NCBI RefSeq assembly: GCF_900880625.1
Contig: NZ_CAAHFB010000001.1
Coordinates: 868,001-932,000 of the forward strand
DNA from: Halorhabdus rudnickae
Lineage (GTDB): Archaea > Halobacteriota > Halobacteria > Halobacteriales > Haloarculaceae
Direction: 5' to 3'
Length of the DNA stretch: 64,000 nt
Under the pieces are notes generated by a model. That model was not told the DNA's origin. It was given only the letters and a program-made list of their open reading frames with translations, and did no database searches. Shown here in pieces: positions 1 to 7,716 of the stretch. Numbering within the stretch: position 1 is the first letter of the stretch; each line of letters opens with the position of its first letter. The position numbers and the translations under genes are program-made.

Positions 1-109
1 TCGTCGATCGCGTGGTCATCCCCGACCGTTCGGTACATCCGGCGACGCCAGCACCGAGCGCCGTCACTCCGGAAGCGAGGAAGCCCCGTCGCGTCAGGCG
101 TGAACGCAT
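1..109 (-). CDS. Tat-exported lipoprotein, N-terminal part only
   Basis: Only the first 36 codons are in the window; the gene continues beyond base 1. The start codon ATG lies at 109-107. The N-terminus carries a twin-arginine signal (TRRGFLAS, residues 6-13), a short hydrophobic stretch and a lipobox ending in Cys25 (AGVAGC). This predicts export by Tat and lipid anchoring on the outer face of the membrane, as is usual for haloarchaeal substrate-binding proteins and halocyanins. The mature part visible is too short to name. It is divergent from the TRASH-domain regulator, so a metal-related role is possible, but that is inference from position only. Confidence 0.75.
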   Translation of the reverse strand, partial: MRSRLTRRGFLASGVTALGAGVAGCTERSGMTTRST

Positions 110-133
110 GTCAAAGTACTGGGCTGCGTTCGG

Positions 134-141
134 GGTTAACC
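134..141. promoter_or_regulatory. GGTTAACC palindrome at the lipoprotein promoter
   Basis: A perfect 8-bp palindrome is centred 28-29 bases upstream of the lipoprotein start codon. That is the usual TATA-box distance for a leaderless haloarchaeal transcript, so it may be the promoter element itself or an operator over it. It lies in the divergent gap shared with the Lrp/TRASH regulator. Confidence 0.35.
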
Positions 142-239
142 TTTGGTCAGTCGGCAGAACGGGGCGATCGTGCCTGAGCGTCGCCGAGCAGGGTGCGAAC
201 GGCCAAAGAAGTAAACGCCGGGGGAACGAGGCTCGAATC

Positions 240-833
240 ATGCGCGGACTCGACGACACCGATCGGGAGATCCTGCGACTGCTGCTCGAAGACGCCAGAC
301 GTCCCTACAGCGACATCGCCGACACGGTCGACCTTTCGGCACCGGCCGTCTCGGATCGCGTCGAACGACTCGAAGAGATCGGCTTGATCGAACGGTTCAC
401 GCTCGAGGTCGATCGCTCGATGCTACGAGACGGCGTCCCGGTGCTGATCGAATTGCAGACGCGACCCGACGCGGGAACAGTCACAGACAGGGTCGAAGAG
501 GTAGATGCGGTCGAGCACGTCTTCCGGACTGCCGAGGGCCACGTTCTCGTGATTGCCCACATCGATCAGCGAAACGTCAAGGCGTTCCTCGCCGAGCACG
601 TCGACCTGGCGACGGTCGAAGAGATCGACGTCCGGTTGCTGGCCGACAGCGAGTGGACGCCACGCCTCGGGACGGGCGAACTCGCACCGGAGTGTGCAGA
701 GTGTGGCAACACCGTGACGACCGAAGGAGAGACCACGACGCTCGACGGCGACGTCTATCACTTCTGCTGTCCCTCCTGTCGGTCGAAGTTCGTCGATCGC
801 TACGAGGAACTGGCTGCGGGCGTCGACAGCTGA
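240..833 (+). CDS. Lrp/AsnC-family regulator with C-terminal TRASH metal-binding domain
   Basis: 197 residues from the ATG at 240, where the typical Lrp start (MRGLDDTDREILRLL) begins; the open frame runs further upstream but without family features. Residues 1-60 form an AsnC-type winged helix-turn-helix, followed by a middle ligand/oligomerisation region. The C-terminus has the TRASH cysteine pattern CAECG, then FCCPSC, about 30 residues apart. In haloarchaea, Lrp-TRASH proteins are known regulators of copper export ATPases, so copper or a similar soft metal is the likely signal. Its targets are not visible, but the divergent lipoprotein is a natural candidate. Cytoplasmic DNA-binding protein. 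Confidence 0.85.
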   Translation: MRGLDDTDREILRLLLEDARRPYSDIADTVDLSAPAVSDRVERLEEIGLIERFTLEVDRSMLRDGVPVLIELQTRPDAGTVTDRVEEVDAVEHVFRTAEGHVLVIAHIDQRNVKAFLAEHVDLATVEEIDVRLLADSEWTPRLGTGELAPECAECGNTVTTEGETTTLDGDVYHFCCPSCRSKFVDRYEELAAGVDS

Positions 834-1234
834 GACCGAACTCACCCACAGGCCGGTACTCTCCCGAGTGGTGTCTAGACCGTATCGGTCCGAAGGCAAC
901 GGACAATGCCCGGGCCGAATGACCGCCGCCGTCGACGATTCACGTCTATCGAGAACCGGAATCGAAGAGGGAGATGGCAAAAGTCCCACCATGACGATCT
1001 CCTGGAAGACTGTTATTGCATATAACTTGCAAGACTAACTTTCGAACCTGTGTAGTGTGCATCTGGCATCTGCCTAAATATACCCAAATATAGAGGTATT
1101 AGAATATCTTATACGTATCTATCGACGGACTGGCCGGAACGACAACCCATCTAGATTGCGGATAAAATTGTGTGTTTTTTCCAAGACTATGAGAACGCTT
1201 ATATGTAAGCGGGCAGTACGACCGGGTGACATCA
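834..1234. promoter_or_regulatory. 400-bp intergenic region upstream of the sulfur locus
   Basis: I see no gene here. The downstream half is AT-rich and carries several symmetric elements: GTTAT/ATAAC arms at 1012-1026, an overlapping TTGCA/TGCAA inverted repeat at 1016-1032, two AAATATA direct repeats at 1076-1082 and 1086-1092 (10-base period, one helical turn), and the TATA-enclosing dyad at 1196-1211. This is more regulatory structure than the other gaps in the window show. Confidence 0.5.
1196..1211 (+). promoter_or_regulatory. TATA box enclosed in a perfect inverted repeat
   Basis: The sequence CGCTTATATGTAAGCG has perfect 6-bp arms (CGCTTA/TAAGCG) around TATG. The TATA-like TTATATG sits inside it, about 32 bases before the ATG at 1235, so a bound protein would block TBP. 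This arrangement fits a repressor operator controlling the persulfide dioxygenase/YeeE genes. The regulator is not identified. Confidence 0.6.
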
Positions 1235-2428
1235 ATGACTGACGTTGACTTCCCCGAACCGGACGTTTCCGCAGCGACAATCGAACCAACGACGCTTAAA
1301 TCCCGGATCGAGGCCGGGGAGGCGGTCACGATCCTCGACGTTCGCATGAGTGGCGAGTACGAGGAGTGGCACATCGAAGGCGAGTCAGTTGAGACGATCA
1401 ACGTGCCCTACTACGAGTTCCTGGACGACGACATCGGCGAGGGCGTCTTCGAGCAATTCCCCGAGAGCGAGGAGATAACGGTCGTCTGTGCAAAGGGCGA
1501 AGCCAGCGACTACGTCGCGGGTCTGTTGAAAGAGAAGGGCTACGACGCCGTCAACGTCGCCAAGGGGATGAACGGCTGGGCGGAGATCTACGAGGCCGTC
1601 GAAGTCACGAGCTACGAAGGACAGGGAACCGTCTACCAGTACCAGCGACCCTCCAGTGGCTGTTTGGGCTATCTCGTCGTCGACGGTGGCGAGGCCGCAG
1701 TAATCGATCCCCTCCGAGCGTTCACCGACCGCTATCTGGAGGACGCCACGGAACACGACGCGGATCTCGTCTACGCGCTGGACACGCACGTCCACGCCGA
1801 CCACGTCTCCGGGATCCGTGATCTAGCTGAGGAGGGTGTCCAAGCCGTCCTGCCGGCAGCGGCGATCGACCGGGGCGTCGAAGACGCTGGGGACCTGACC
1901 GCCGCCGAAGACGGCGACGTCTTCACCGTCGGCGATGTCGAGATCGAAGCGATCCACACCCCCGGTCACACGACCGGGATGACCTCCTACCTCGTGGGAG
2001 ACAGCCTCCTTGCGACCGGTGACGGGCTGTTCGTCGAGAGCGTCGCCCGACCGGACCTGGAAGACGGTGACGAAGGGGCCGAAGACGCCGCCAGGCAACT
2101 CTACGAGACGCTGCAGGAGCGCATTCTCACACTGCCCGACGACGTGTTGATCGCCGGTGGCCACACCAGCGACGTCGCCGAACCCGCCACCGACGGGACC
2201 TATACCGCAACGCTGGGCGACCTCCAGGCTAAAATGGACGCCCTCTCGATGAACGAAGACGAGTTCGTCGAGTTGATCCTGTCCGATATGCCACCCCGCC
2301 CGGCCAACTACGAGGACATCATCGCGACCAACCTCGGCCAAAAGCAGATCGACGACGACGAGGCCTTCAGCCTCGAACTCGGCCCGAACAACTGCGCGGC
2401 AAGTCAGGACTCACTCGCCGGAGACTGA
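1235..2428 (+). CDS. Rhodanese-persulfide dioxygenase (ETHE1-like) fusion
   Basis: 397 residues from ATG 1235; a GTG at 1226 in the same frame is the alternative. Residues about 15-120 are a rhodanese domain with catalytic Cys85 in the loop CAKGEAS. Residues about 130-370 are a metallo-beta-lactamase-fold domain with His185, His187, Asp189 and His190 (HVHADH), His245 (HTPGH), Asp263 and His310. The ARPDL stretch is typical of persulfide dioxygenases of the ETHE1/CstB group. Expected role: the rhodanese moves sulfane sulfur and the MBL domain oxidises a low-molecular-weight persulfide to sulfite in the cytoplasm. The order is rhodanese first, the reverse of staphylococcal CstB. It heads an operon with two YeeE halves, so it probably handles imported or internally formed sulfane sulfur. 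Confidence 0.85.
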   Translation: MTDVDFPEPDVSAATIEPTTLKSRIEAGEAVTILDVRMSGEYEEWHIEGESVETINVPYYEFLDDDIGEGVFEQFPESEEITVVCAKGEASDYVAGLLKEKGYDAVNVAKGMNGWAEIYEAVEVTSYEGQGTVYQYQRPSSGCLGYLVVDGGEAAVIDPLRAFTDRYLEDATEHDADLVYALDTHVHADHVSGIRDLAEEGVQAVLPAAAIDRGVEDAGDLTAAEDGDVFTVGDVEIEAIHTPGHTTGMTSYLVGDSLLATGDGLFVESVARPDLEDGDEGAEDAARQLYETLQERILTLPDDVLIAGGHTSDVAEPATDGTYTATLGDLQAKMDALSMNEDEFVELILSDMPPRPANYEDIIATNLGQKQIDDDEAFSLELGPNNCAASQDSLAGD

Positions 2429-2437
2429 TCGAAGCGC

Positions 2438-2929
2438 ATGTTCCCGGATCTGATCGTCCTGTCGCTGTTCGAGACGCTGTTCCCGGAAGGGATCGCCCGC
2501 TACGCGATCGGTGGGCTGTTTGTCGGCCTCGGGACGGCCGTCATCTACGCCGCGACGGCCATCGCCCCCGGCGCGAGTTCGTTCCTCGAGTCGACGCTGA
2601 CTTACGTTTCCGACCGCCCGCGCTTCCAGCAGTATCGCGCTTCCCGTGACTGGCGGATCGTCTTCACCGTCGGGATCGTCCTCGGGGCGGCCGTTTATGC
2701 CGTCATCTGGCAAGGCGAGGTCTGGACGACCGACGTCCAGTGGTGGCGGCTCCTGGCCGGCGGGATCCTCGTTGGAATCGGCACTCGAATCGGGAAGGGC
2801 TGTACCTCCGGGCACGGCGTCTGTGGGATCGGCTCGCGCTCGAAAACGTCACTGGTTGGCGTGATCACCTTCTTGGCGGTCGCCATCGCGACGGCTCAAC
2901 TCGTCATGGCCGTGGGGGTGAGCCCCTAA
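2438..2929 (+). CDS. YeeE/YedE family sulfur transporter, N-terminal half
   Basis: 163 residues, mostly membrane helices, with the family signature GKGCTSGHGVCG near residues 123-134. The conserved cysteines of YeeE/TsuA proteins are known to bind thiosulfate during passage through the membrane. The family is often one chain of about 350 residues; here it is split into two genes, this being the half with the first cysteine motif. It starts 9 bases after the rhodanese-dioxygenase stop, and its stop overlaps the next start by one base (TAATG), so the three genes are almost certainly one transcript. Substrate is probably thiosulfate or another sulfane-sulfur compound (inference). Confidence 0.85.
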   Translation: MFPDLIVLSLFETLFPEGIARYAIGGLFVGLGTAVIYAATAIAPGASSFLESTLTYVSDRPRFQQYRASRDWRIVFTVGIVLGAAVYAVIWQGEVWTTDVQWWRLLAGGILVGIGTRIGKGCTSGHGVCGIGSRSKTSLVGVITFLAVAIATAQLVMAVGVSP

Positions 2930-3378
2930 TGGCGGGCGCAAATGGACCCGACGGTGGTCGGCATCCACTGTTCATGCCGGTGATCCTGCTCGGCGGACTC
3001 GTCTTTGGCTTTGGACTGGCCGTCAGTCACATGGCACGGCCGGAGGTCGTGCTGGACTTTCTGCAACTCACGGACCTCGGCTTGCTGTTCGTGATGTTCG
3101 GCGCGGCGATCGTCTCGGGGATCGCCTTCGCGGTGATTCCACAGCTCCGCGAGCGTGCGCCCCTGACGGGGGACACCTACGGTCGTCGACTGAAGTCCTT
3201 CGATCGGAACGTTCTGATCGGCGGGGCCATCTTCGGCCTCGGTTGGGGCATCTCCGGGGTCTGCCCGGGATCGGGGTACGCCAGTCTCGGAATCGGCAAC
3301 TGGCCGATCCTGATCGCGATCGGCGGCATGTTCATGGGCGCGTATCTCCAGGGCGTCTGGCGCGAACTGATTAGCTGA
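2929..3378 (+). CDS. YeeE/YedE family sulfur transporter, C-terminal half (DUF6691 type)
   Basis: 149 residues from the ATG overlapping the previous stop. The protein has about four membrane helices and the second family signature, GWGISGVCPGSGY, near residues 106-118, supplying the second conserved cysteine of the YeeE pore. It presumably assembles with the preceding half into one transporter. The short polar N-terminus (MAGANGPDGG) precedes the first helix. Translational coupling suggests equimolar synthesis of the halves. The split form is common in bacteria and archaea with sulfur-oxidation genes. Confidence 0.85.
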   Translation: MAGANGPDGGRHPLFMPVILLGGLVFGFGLAVSHMARPEVVLDFLQLTDLGLLFVMFGAAIVSGIAFAVIPQLRERAPLTGDTYGRRLKSFDRNVLIGGAIFGLGWGISGVCPGSGYASLGIGNWPILIAIGGMFMGAYLQGVWRELIS

Positions 3379-3401
3379 TCGTCTTTTCTCTCTATCACGT
3401 T

Positions 3402-4574
3402 ATGGATCCAGCCACGATCGGACTGTTTGTCGTCGCGAGCCTCGCAAGCCTGTTCATGGCGTGGGTCATCGGCGCCGGGTCCAGCGGCGCGACACCCTTT
3501 GCCCCCGCCGTGGGTGCCAACGCCATCTCGACGCTCCGGGCGGCGCTGGTCGTCGGTATACTTGGATTTCTCGGCGCAGTGACCCAGGGTGGAACCGTCT
3601 CGAAAGCCGTCGGGAGCGGGCTCGTCGAGGGAGTCACGCTCCCGCCGACGGGCGTCATCGCCGTCCTGTTGATCGGTGCCGGATTGATGGCGATCGGCAT
3701 AAAGACGGGCTACCCGATCGCGACTGCGTTCACCGTTACCGGCGCGGTGATCGGTGTCGGGCTGGCACTGGGAGGGGATCCCGCGTGGGCGAAATACCGG
3801 GAAGTCGGTGCACTGTGGATCCTGACGCCGCTCGGCGGCGGCGCGGTCGCGTTCGCTATCGCCCGGACGCTCCCGCGGCCGGACATCCCCGAAGACGTGA
3901 GCGTCCCGATGCTCGCCGCGCTCGTTGGAGCCGTCGTCGTGAACCTGGAGTTCGCGTTTCTGGCGAGCGTGGGCGGGACGATGGCTGCCGCTGGCGGGCG
4001 CGTGATACCCGTCGGTCGCGGTCTGGCAATGGCGCTCGTCACTGCGTTCACTGCCGTCGCGAGCGCGTTCGTCGTCCGGTGGGACATTCGCCGTGATCTG
4101 ACCGGTGGACTCCGGCGGTTCCTGCTCGCACTCGGCTCGCTCGTCGCGTTCTCGGCGGGCGCAAGTCAGGTCGGCCTCGCCGTCGGGCCGTTGGTTCCCC
4201 TGTTCGAGGGGCAGTCGGTCGTTCCGACGGTCGCCATCCTGTTGGGTGGGGGCGTCGGGATGCTCGTCGGGTCCTGGACCGGCGCGCCGCGAATGATCAC
4301 CGCCCTCTCCCAGGAGTACGCCTCGCTGGGGCCGCGCCGGTCGATCGCGACGCTCGTCCCCTCGTTTCTGATCGCCCAACTCGCGGTGCTACTGGGCGTG
4401 CCGGTCTCGTTCAACGAGATCATCGTCAGCGGGATCGTCGGCAGTGGCCTGGCCGTCGGCGGAGCCGACGTCAGCCGCCGGAAACTGGGCGTGACCGTTC
4501 TCGCCTGGATCGGCTCACTCGCACTGTCGCTGGGACTTGGCTATGGAACAGCGACGCTGTTCGTTGCGGGATGA
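3402..4574 (+). CDS. PiT-family inorganic anion permease
   Basis: 390 residues with about ten membrane helices and the two inverted family repeats. The first signature is GANAIST near residue 38 and the second is GAPRMITALSQEY near residues 295-307, followed by FNEIIVSGIVGSGLAVG. PiT proteins move phosphate with Na+ or H+, but members such as Bacillus CysP carry sulfate. Because this gene follows 23 bases after the YeeE pair and a persulfide dioxygenase, sulfate or a related sulfur oxyanion is a reasonable alternative to phosphate. Sequence alone does not separate the two. It converges with the histidine kinase downstream. Confidence 0.8.
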   Translation: MDPATIGLFVVASLASLFMAWVIGAGSSGATPFAPAVGANAISTLRAALVVGILGFLGAVTQGGTVSKAVGSGLVEGVTLPPTGVIAVLLIGAGLMAIGIKTGYPIATAFTVTGAVIGVGLALGGDPAWAKYREVGALWILTPLGGGAVAFAIARTLPRPDIPEDVSVPMLAALVGAVVVNLEFAFLASVGGTMAAAGGRVIPVGRGLAMALVTAFTAVASAFVVRWDIRRDLTGGLRRFLLALGSLVAFSAGASQVGLAVGPLVPLFEGQSVVPTVAILLGGGVGMLVGSWTGAPRMITALSQEYASLGPRRSIATLVPSFLIAQLAVLLGVPVSFNEIIVSGIVGSGLAVGGADVSRRKLGVTVLAWIGSLALSLGLGYGTATLFVAG

Positions 4575-4584
4575 CGAAGTGTGC

Positions 4585-6567
4585 TCAGGACCCGGTCATG
4601 ATCTCGAAGCGAGCGCCGCCGTCGTCGCCCTCGGTGACGGAGACCGTCCAGTCGTGTGCCTGGGCGATCTCCCGGACGATCGCCAGCCCGAAGCCGGTCC
4701 CGTCCTCGGCGGTCGTATAGCCACTCTCGAAGACCTGACCCCGCTGCTCGGATGGTATTCCCGGCCCGTCGTCCGCGACGAAGAAGCCGTTCTCGAGCGC
4801 GCCGACAGTGACCGTGACGTCCTCGCCGACGTGGTCGATCGCATTGCGAAACAGGTTCTCCAGCAGTTGTCGAAAGCGGCTTCTGTCTGCCTGCAGCGTC
4901 ACGTTCCCCTCCGTCTGGAGTGTCGCCCGGTCGGTCTCGACGGTCTCCCAGGATTCGGCGGCGATAACCGATAGCTCGACGGCTGTGGTGTCGGTAACCG
5001 TCCGGCCGCCCTCGGCGAGCGTCAGGACGTCGTCGATGAGCGTGTCCATCCGATCGAGCGCGTCGGAGACCGTTTCGAGGTGTTCGTTCTCGGATTCGTC
5101 CCGGAGTATCTCGACGCGACCCGTCGCCACGTTCAGCGGGTTCCGGAGGTCGTGGGCGAGGACGCTGGCGAACTCATCAAGGCGTTCGTTCTGGCGTTCG
5201 AGTTCGGTCGTGACCAGGCCGGTTTCGAGTTCGTAGCTCACCCACTCGCTCATCAACCGGACGAGCGTCTGCTCGGCGTCCGTGATCGGCGTCTCGCGTG
5301 GTTCGCTCGACGCAAAACAGAACGTGCCGTACAGTTCGCCGTTGGCACGGACTTTGCCCCCGACGTAACTCCCCAGTTCGAACGTCTCGTAGGCGGGATC
5401 GCTCTCCCATCCAGCCTCGACGGCGTCGGCGACCACCAGCAGATCTTCAACCTGAATCGTCTTTCGACAGTACGCTTCCGAGAGTGGGCACGTCTCGCCC
5501 GGCTGGAGCAACGGGTGCGTGCCGTGTGCATAGACGATCCGTTGAGTGCCGGACCCCTCGCCACCGTCCGGTCCCGGCTCGATCCGAGAGAGAAAGCCGT
5601 ACTCGAAGTCGAACCGCTCACAGCCAAACTCGAGCAGGCGGGTGACTTTCTCCTCGAACGAGCGGTCTGTGTCGGCCGTGATCTCGTACAACTGCTGGAG
5701 GGCCTGGAGGGTCTCCGTGCGCTGGCGTTGCTGTCGCTTGCGTTCGGAGATGTCACGGACGATCCCGGTAAACCGGCGTTCGCCGTCGATCGTCGTCTCG
5801 CCGAAGGAAATCCCCAGCGGAATTTCCGTGCCGTCGCGGTGGCGACCCGGGAGTTCGATCCACTCCCAGTCGAGCTGTCGGTCCCCACTGTCGAGATAGC
5901 GAGCGATCGCGGCACGATGATCGTCGTGGAATCGCTCGGGTATGATCGTCAGTAACGACTCGCCGACCATCTCCTCGGGCGGATAGCCGAACAGTTCCGT
6001 GATGCCGTCGTTTGCGTACTGGACGACGCTCTCGGCGTCGATGGTCAGGACGCCGAGCGTCGTCTGCTGGGCAAGCGCCTCGAAGCGCGCCTCGGTGCGT
6101 TCGAGTTCCCGCAGGCGCGTCGCCCGCTCGTCGGTGGACGCTGACGTCTCGGCGTTTCCGGACGACGGCCCCGGCACAGCAGTGTCACTACCTCGAACGG
6201 CATCGACGATCCGCGCCGCGAGTCTGTCGTATGCGTCTTGTTCGTCCCGGCGGACGTACTCGGTCACGCCGGCCGAAATCGCCTCGCTGGCAACGGCTTC
6301 TGATCCATCAGCACTGAAAAGCACGAACGGGATCTCCGGGTAGTCCTCGCGAACAGCCTTGAGAAGAGCCACGCCGGTCGTTTCCGGGAGCGTGTACTCG
6401 GCGACGACACAATCGACGACTCCAGTAGCAATCGAATCCACTCCGGCGTCGGCGTTCGGCACGCTCTCGACGGTGAGTCGGTCGTCCGCGTATTCGAGGT
6501 GCATCTCCGGCGGTGTGTCCGCATCCCGATCGCTGCCGACGTAGAGGACGCGGATCGTCTCGACCAT
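4585..6567 (-). CDS. Hybrid-type histidine kinase (receiver-PAS-GAF-HisKA-HATPase)
   Basis: 660 residues from ATG at 6567. Domains in order: receiver-like domain (about 1-120), PAS (about 155-275, with the C-terminal PAC stretch GIVRDISERKR), GAF (about 295-435), HisKA with H-box FASVLAHDLRNPLN, and HATPase with the N-box FRNAIDH and glycine boxes near the end. There are no membrane segments, so it is a cytoplasmic sensor. At the usual phospho-acceptor position of the receiver the chain reads VVAEYTLP, with Glu in place of Asp, so that domain may be a pseudo-receiver. No response regulator is adjacent; orphan kinases of this build are common in haloarchaea. Confidence 0.85.
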   Translation of the reverse strand: MVETIRVLYVGSDRDADTPPEMHLEYADDRLTVESVPNADAGVDSIATGVVDCVVAEYTLPETTGVALLKAVREDYPEIPFVLFSADGSEAVASEAISAGVTEYVRRDEQDAYDRLAARIVDAVRGSDTAVPGPSSGNAETSASTDERATRLRELERTEARFEALAQQTTLGVLTIDAESVVQYANDGITELFGYPPEEMVGESLLTIIPERFHDDHRAAIARYLDSGDRQLDWEWIELPGRHRDGTEIPLGISFGETTIDGERRFTGIVRDISERKRQQRQRTETLQALQQLYEITADTDRSFEEKVTRLLEFGCERFDFEYGFLSRIEPGPDGGEGSGTQRIVYAHGTHPLLQPGETCPLSEAYCRKTIQVEDLLVVADAVEAGWESDPAYETFELGSYVGGKVRANGELYGTFCFASSEPRETPITDAEQTLVRLMSEWVSYELETGLVTTELERQNERLDEFASVLAHDLRNPLNVATGRVEILRDESENEHLETVSDALDRMDTLIDDVLTLAEGGRTVTDTTAVELSVIAAESWETVETDRATLQTEGNVTLQADRSRFRQLLENLFRNAIDHVGEDVTVTVGALENGFFVADDGPGIPSEQRGQVFESGYTTAEDGTGFGLAIVREIAQAHDWTVSVTEGDDGGARFEIMTGS

Positions 6568-6720
6568 AGACAGCCCACCCACCGACCGAAGTTAAACAGT
6601 TCGGCGTCCGGTACGCGGGTGACTGGTCTCCGACGATCTACGCCACACGCTTTGGATCGTTTGGCCGAAACAACCCGGATTCGATATTTTCAATCGCCTG
6701 GACGCAAAAGCGAGAAGATA

Positions 6721-7716
6721 ATGATTGACGATGCCGTCAAAGGAGGACGTCAAGAGCCAGACATCGACGTCCCGACGCTCCTCGGTGAGGATCACGAGGC
6801 GTTCACGGCAGTCCTCTCGGGCGAGGAAGCCGGACCGGTTGCCGTCGTCGGCGAACCGTTCTCCGGACGCGGGGCAGTCTTAGACCGTGCTGTTCAGGAA
6901 CTAGACGCAGAACGGGTCAGCCTTGCCCCCGGCGACGGGATCGACGAAATCCGGGCGAAAATCAACGGGGGACCTATCGTGATCGAAGACTGCCAGCACC
7001 TCTACGAACGTCGAATTGGGGGGTTCGAGGAGCTGTCTGCGTTTCTCGAGGACCTGGTGAGCATCGATACGAGAGTGGTGACCGGCTGGAACCAGTACGC
7101 GTGGGCGTACCTCGCGGCGGTGCAAGAGCTCGACCGGGAGTTTCCCGTCGTCGCTGAGGCCCAGCCCCTTTCCGCAGAACGGATCGCTGAGCTCGTGCTA
7201 GATCGATACGACGAGATGCCGACGTTCGTCCCAGAGGATCCGGATGGAGGGAGCCTGATCGTCACGACGCGACACCAGTTTGGCTGGCGGGACTGGTCGG
7301 TATCGGTTCCGATTCCGAAGCTAGACCCAGTCGCAGTCAAGAGCCAGTTTTCGGATGGGGAGTTGGATCCAAAGGATGTCACGTTCGGCCGACTCGCTGC
7401 GGTCTCGAACGGGAACCTCGGTGTCGCCACGGCGATCTGGGAGACCAATCACGGGCTGGAGGTGCGGCCGAGCGATGCCGCGGCCCCCACATCCGATCGG
7501 GACCTGGATCGCGAGGAGGCATTCTGTCTGCGGATCGTCCTCGCGAAAGAGCGGGTCACCCGGACACAGCTCACGGGAATGGTTGACCGACTCGACCGGG
7601 TCCTCGGGCGGCTTTCGCGCGATGGCCTCGTCACGGTCGAGGATGGCCTCGTGGAACTAATACCGGCGGCGGTGCCGGCTGCCACCAAGAAGACTGAACG
7701 GGGCCAGATACTATGA
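6721..7716 (+). CDS. NTPase-like protein with degenerate P-loop and C-terminal winged helix
   Basis: 331 residues from ATG 6721. Near residue 42 lies VVGEPFSGRGAVL, a P-loop-like turn in which the usual Lys-Ser/Thr is replaced by Arg-Gly. PIVIEDCQHLY about 55 residues later looks like a Walker B strand, followed by a sensor-like VVTGWNQYAW. The middle resembles the STAND/Orc lid, and residues about 265-320 look like a winged helix (RVTRTQLTGMVDRLDRVLGRLSRDGLV). ATP hydrolysis is doubtful given the missing lysine. It overlaps the MscS channel gene by four bases (ATGA), so the two are co-translated. I know of no assigned function; a regulatory partner of the channel is inferred only from context. 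Confidence 0.6.
   Translation: MIDDAVKGGRQEPDIDVPTLLGEDHEAFTAVLSGEEAGPVAVVGEPFSGRGAVLDRAVQELDAERVSLAPGDGIDEIRAKINGGPIVIEDCQHLYERRIGGFEELSAFLEDLVSIDTRVVTGWNQYAWAYLAAVQELDREFPVVAEAQPLSAERIAELVLDRYDEMPTFVPEDPDGGSLIVTTRHQFGWRDWSVSVPIPKLDPVAVKSQFSDGELDPKDVTFGRLAAVSNGNLGVATAIWETNHGLEVRPSDAAAPTSDRDLDREEAFCLRIVLAKERVTRTQLTGMVDRLDRVLGRLSRDGLVTVEDGLVELIPAAVPAATKKTERGQIL

Noticed and set aside
12-239. Upstream extension of the Lrp/TRASH reading frame
   Set aside because: The added 76 residues are Arg-rich, match no Lrp N-terminus and run antisense over the lipoprotein start; the helix-turn-helix begins at the ATG at 240.
3177-4379. A 400-codon minus-strand frame opposite the PiT permease
   Set aside because: It is Arg/Asp/Gly-rich without domains, as expected for the antisense of a high-GC membrane gene; the plus strand has the PiT signatures.
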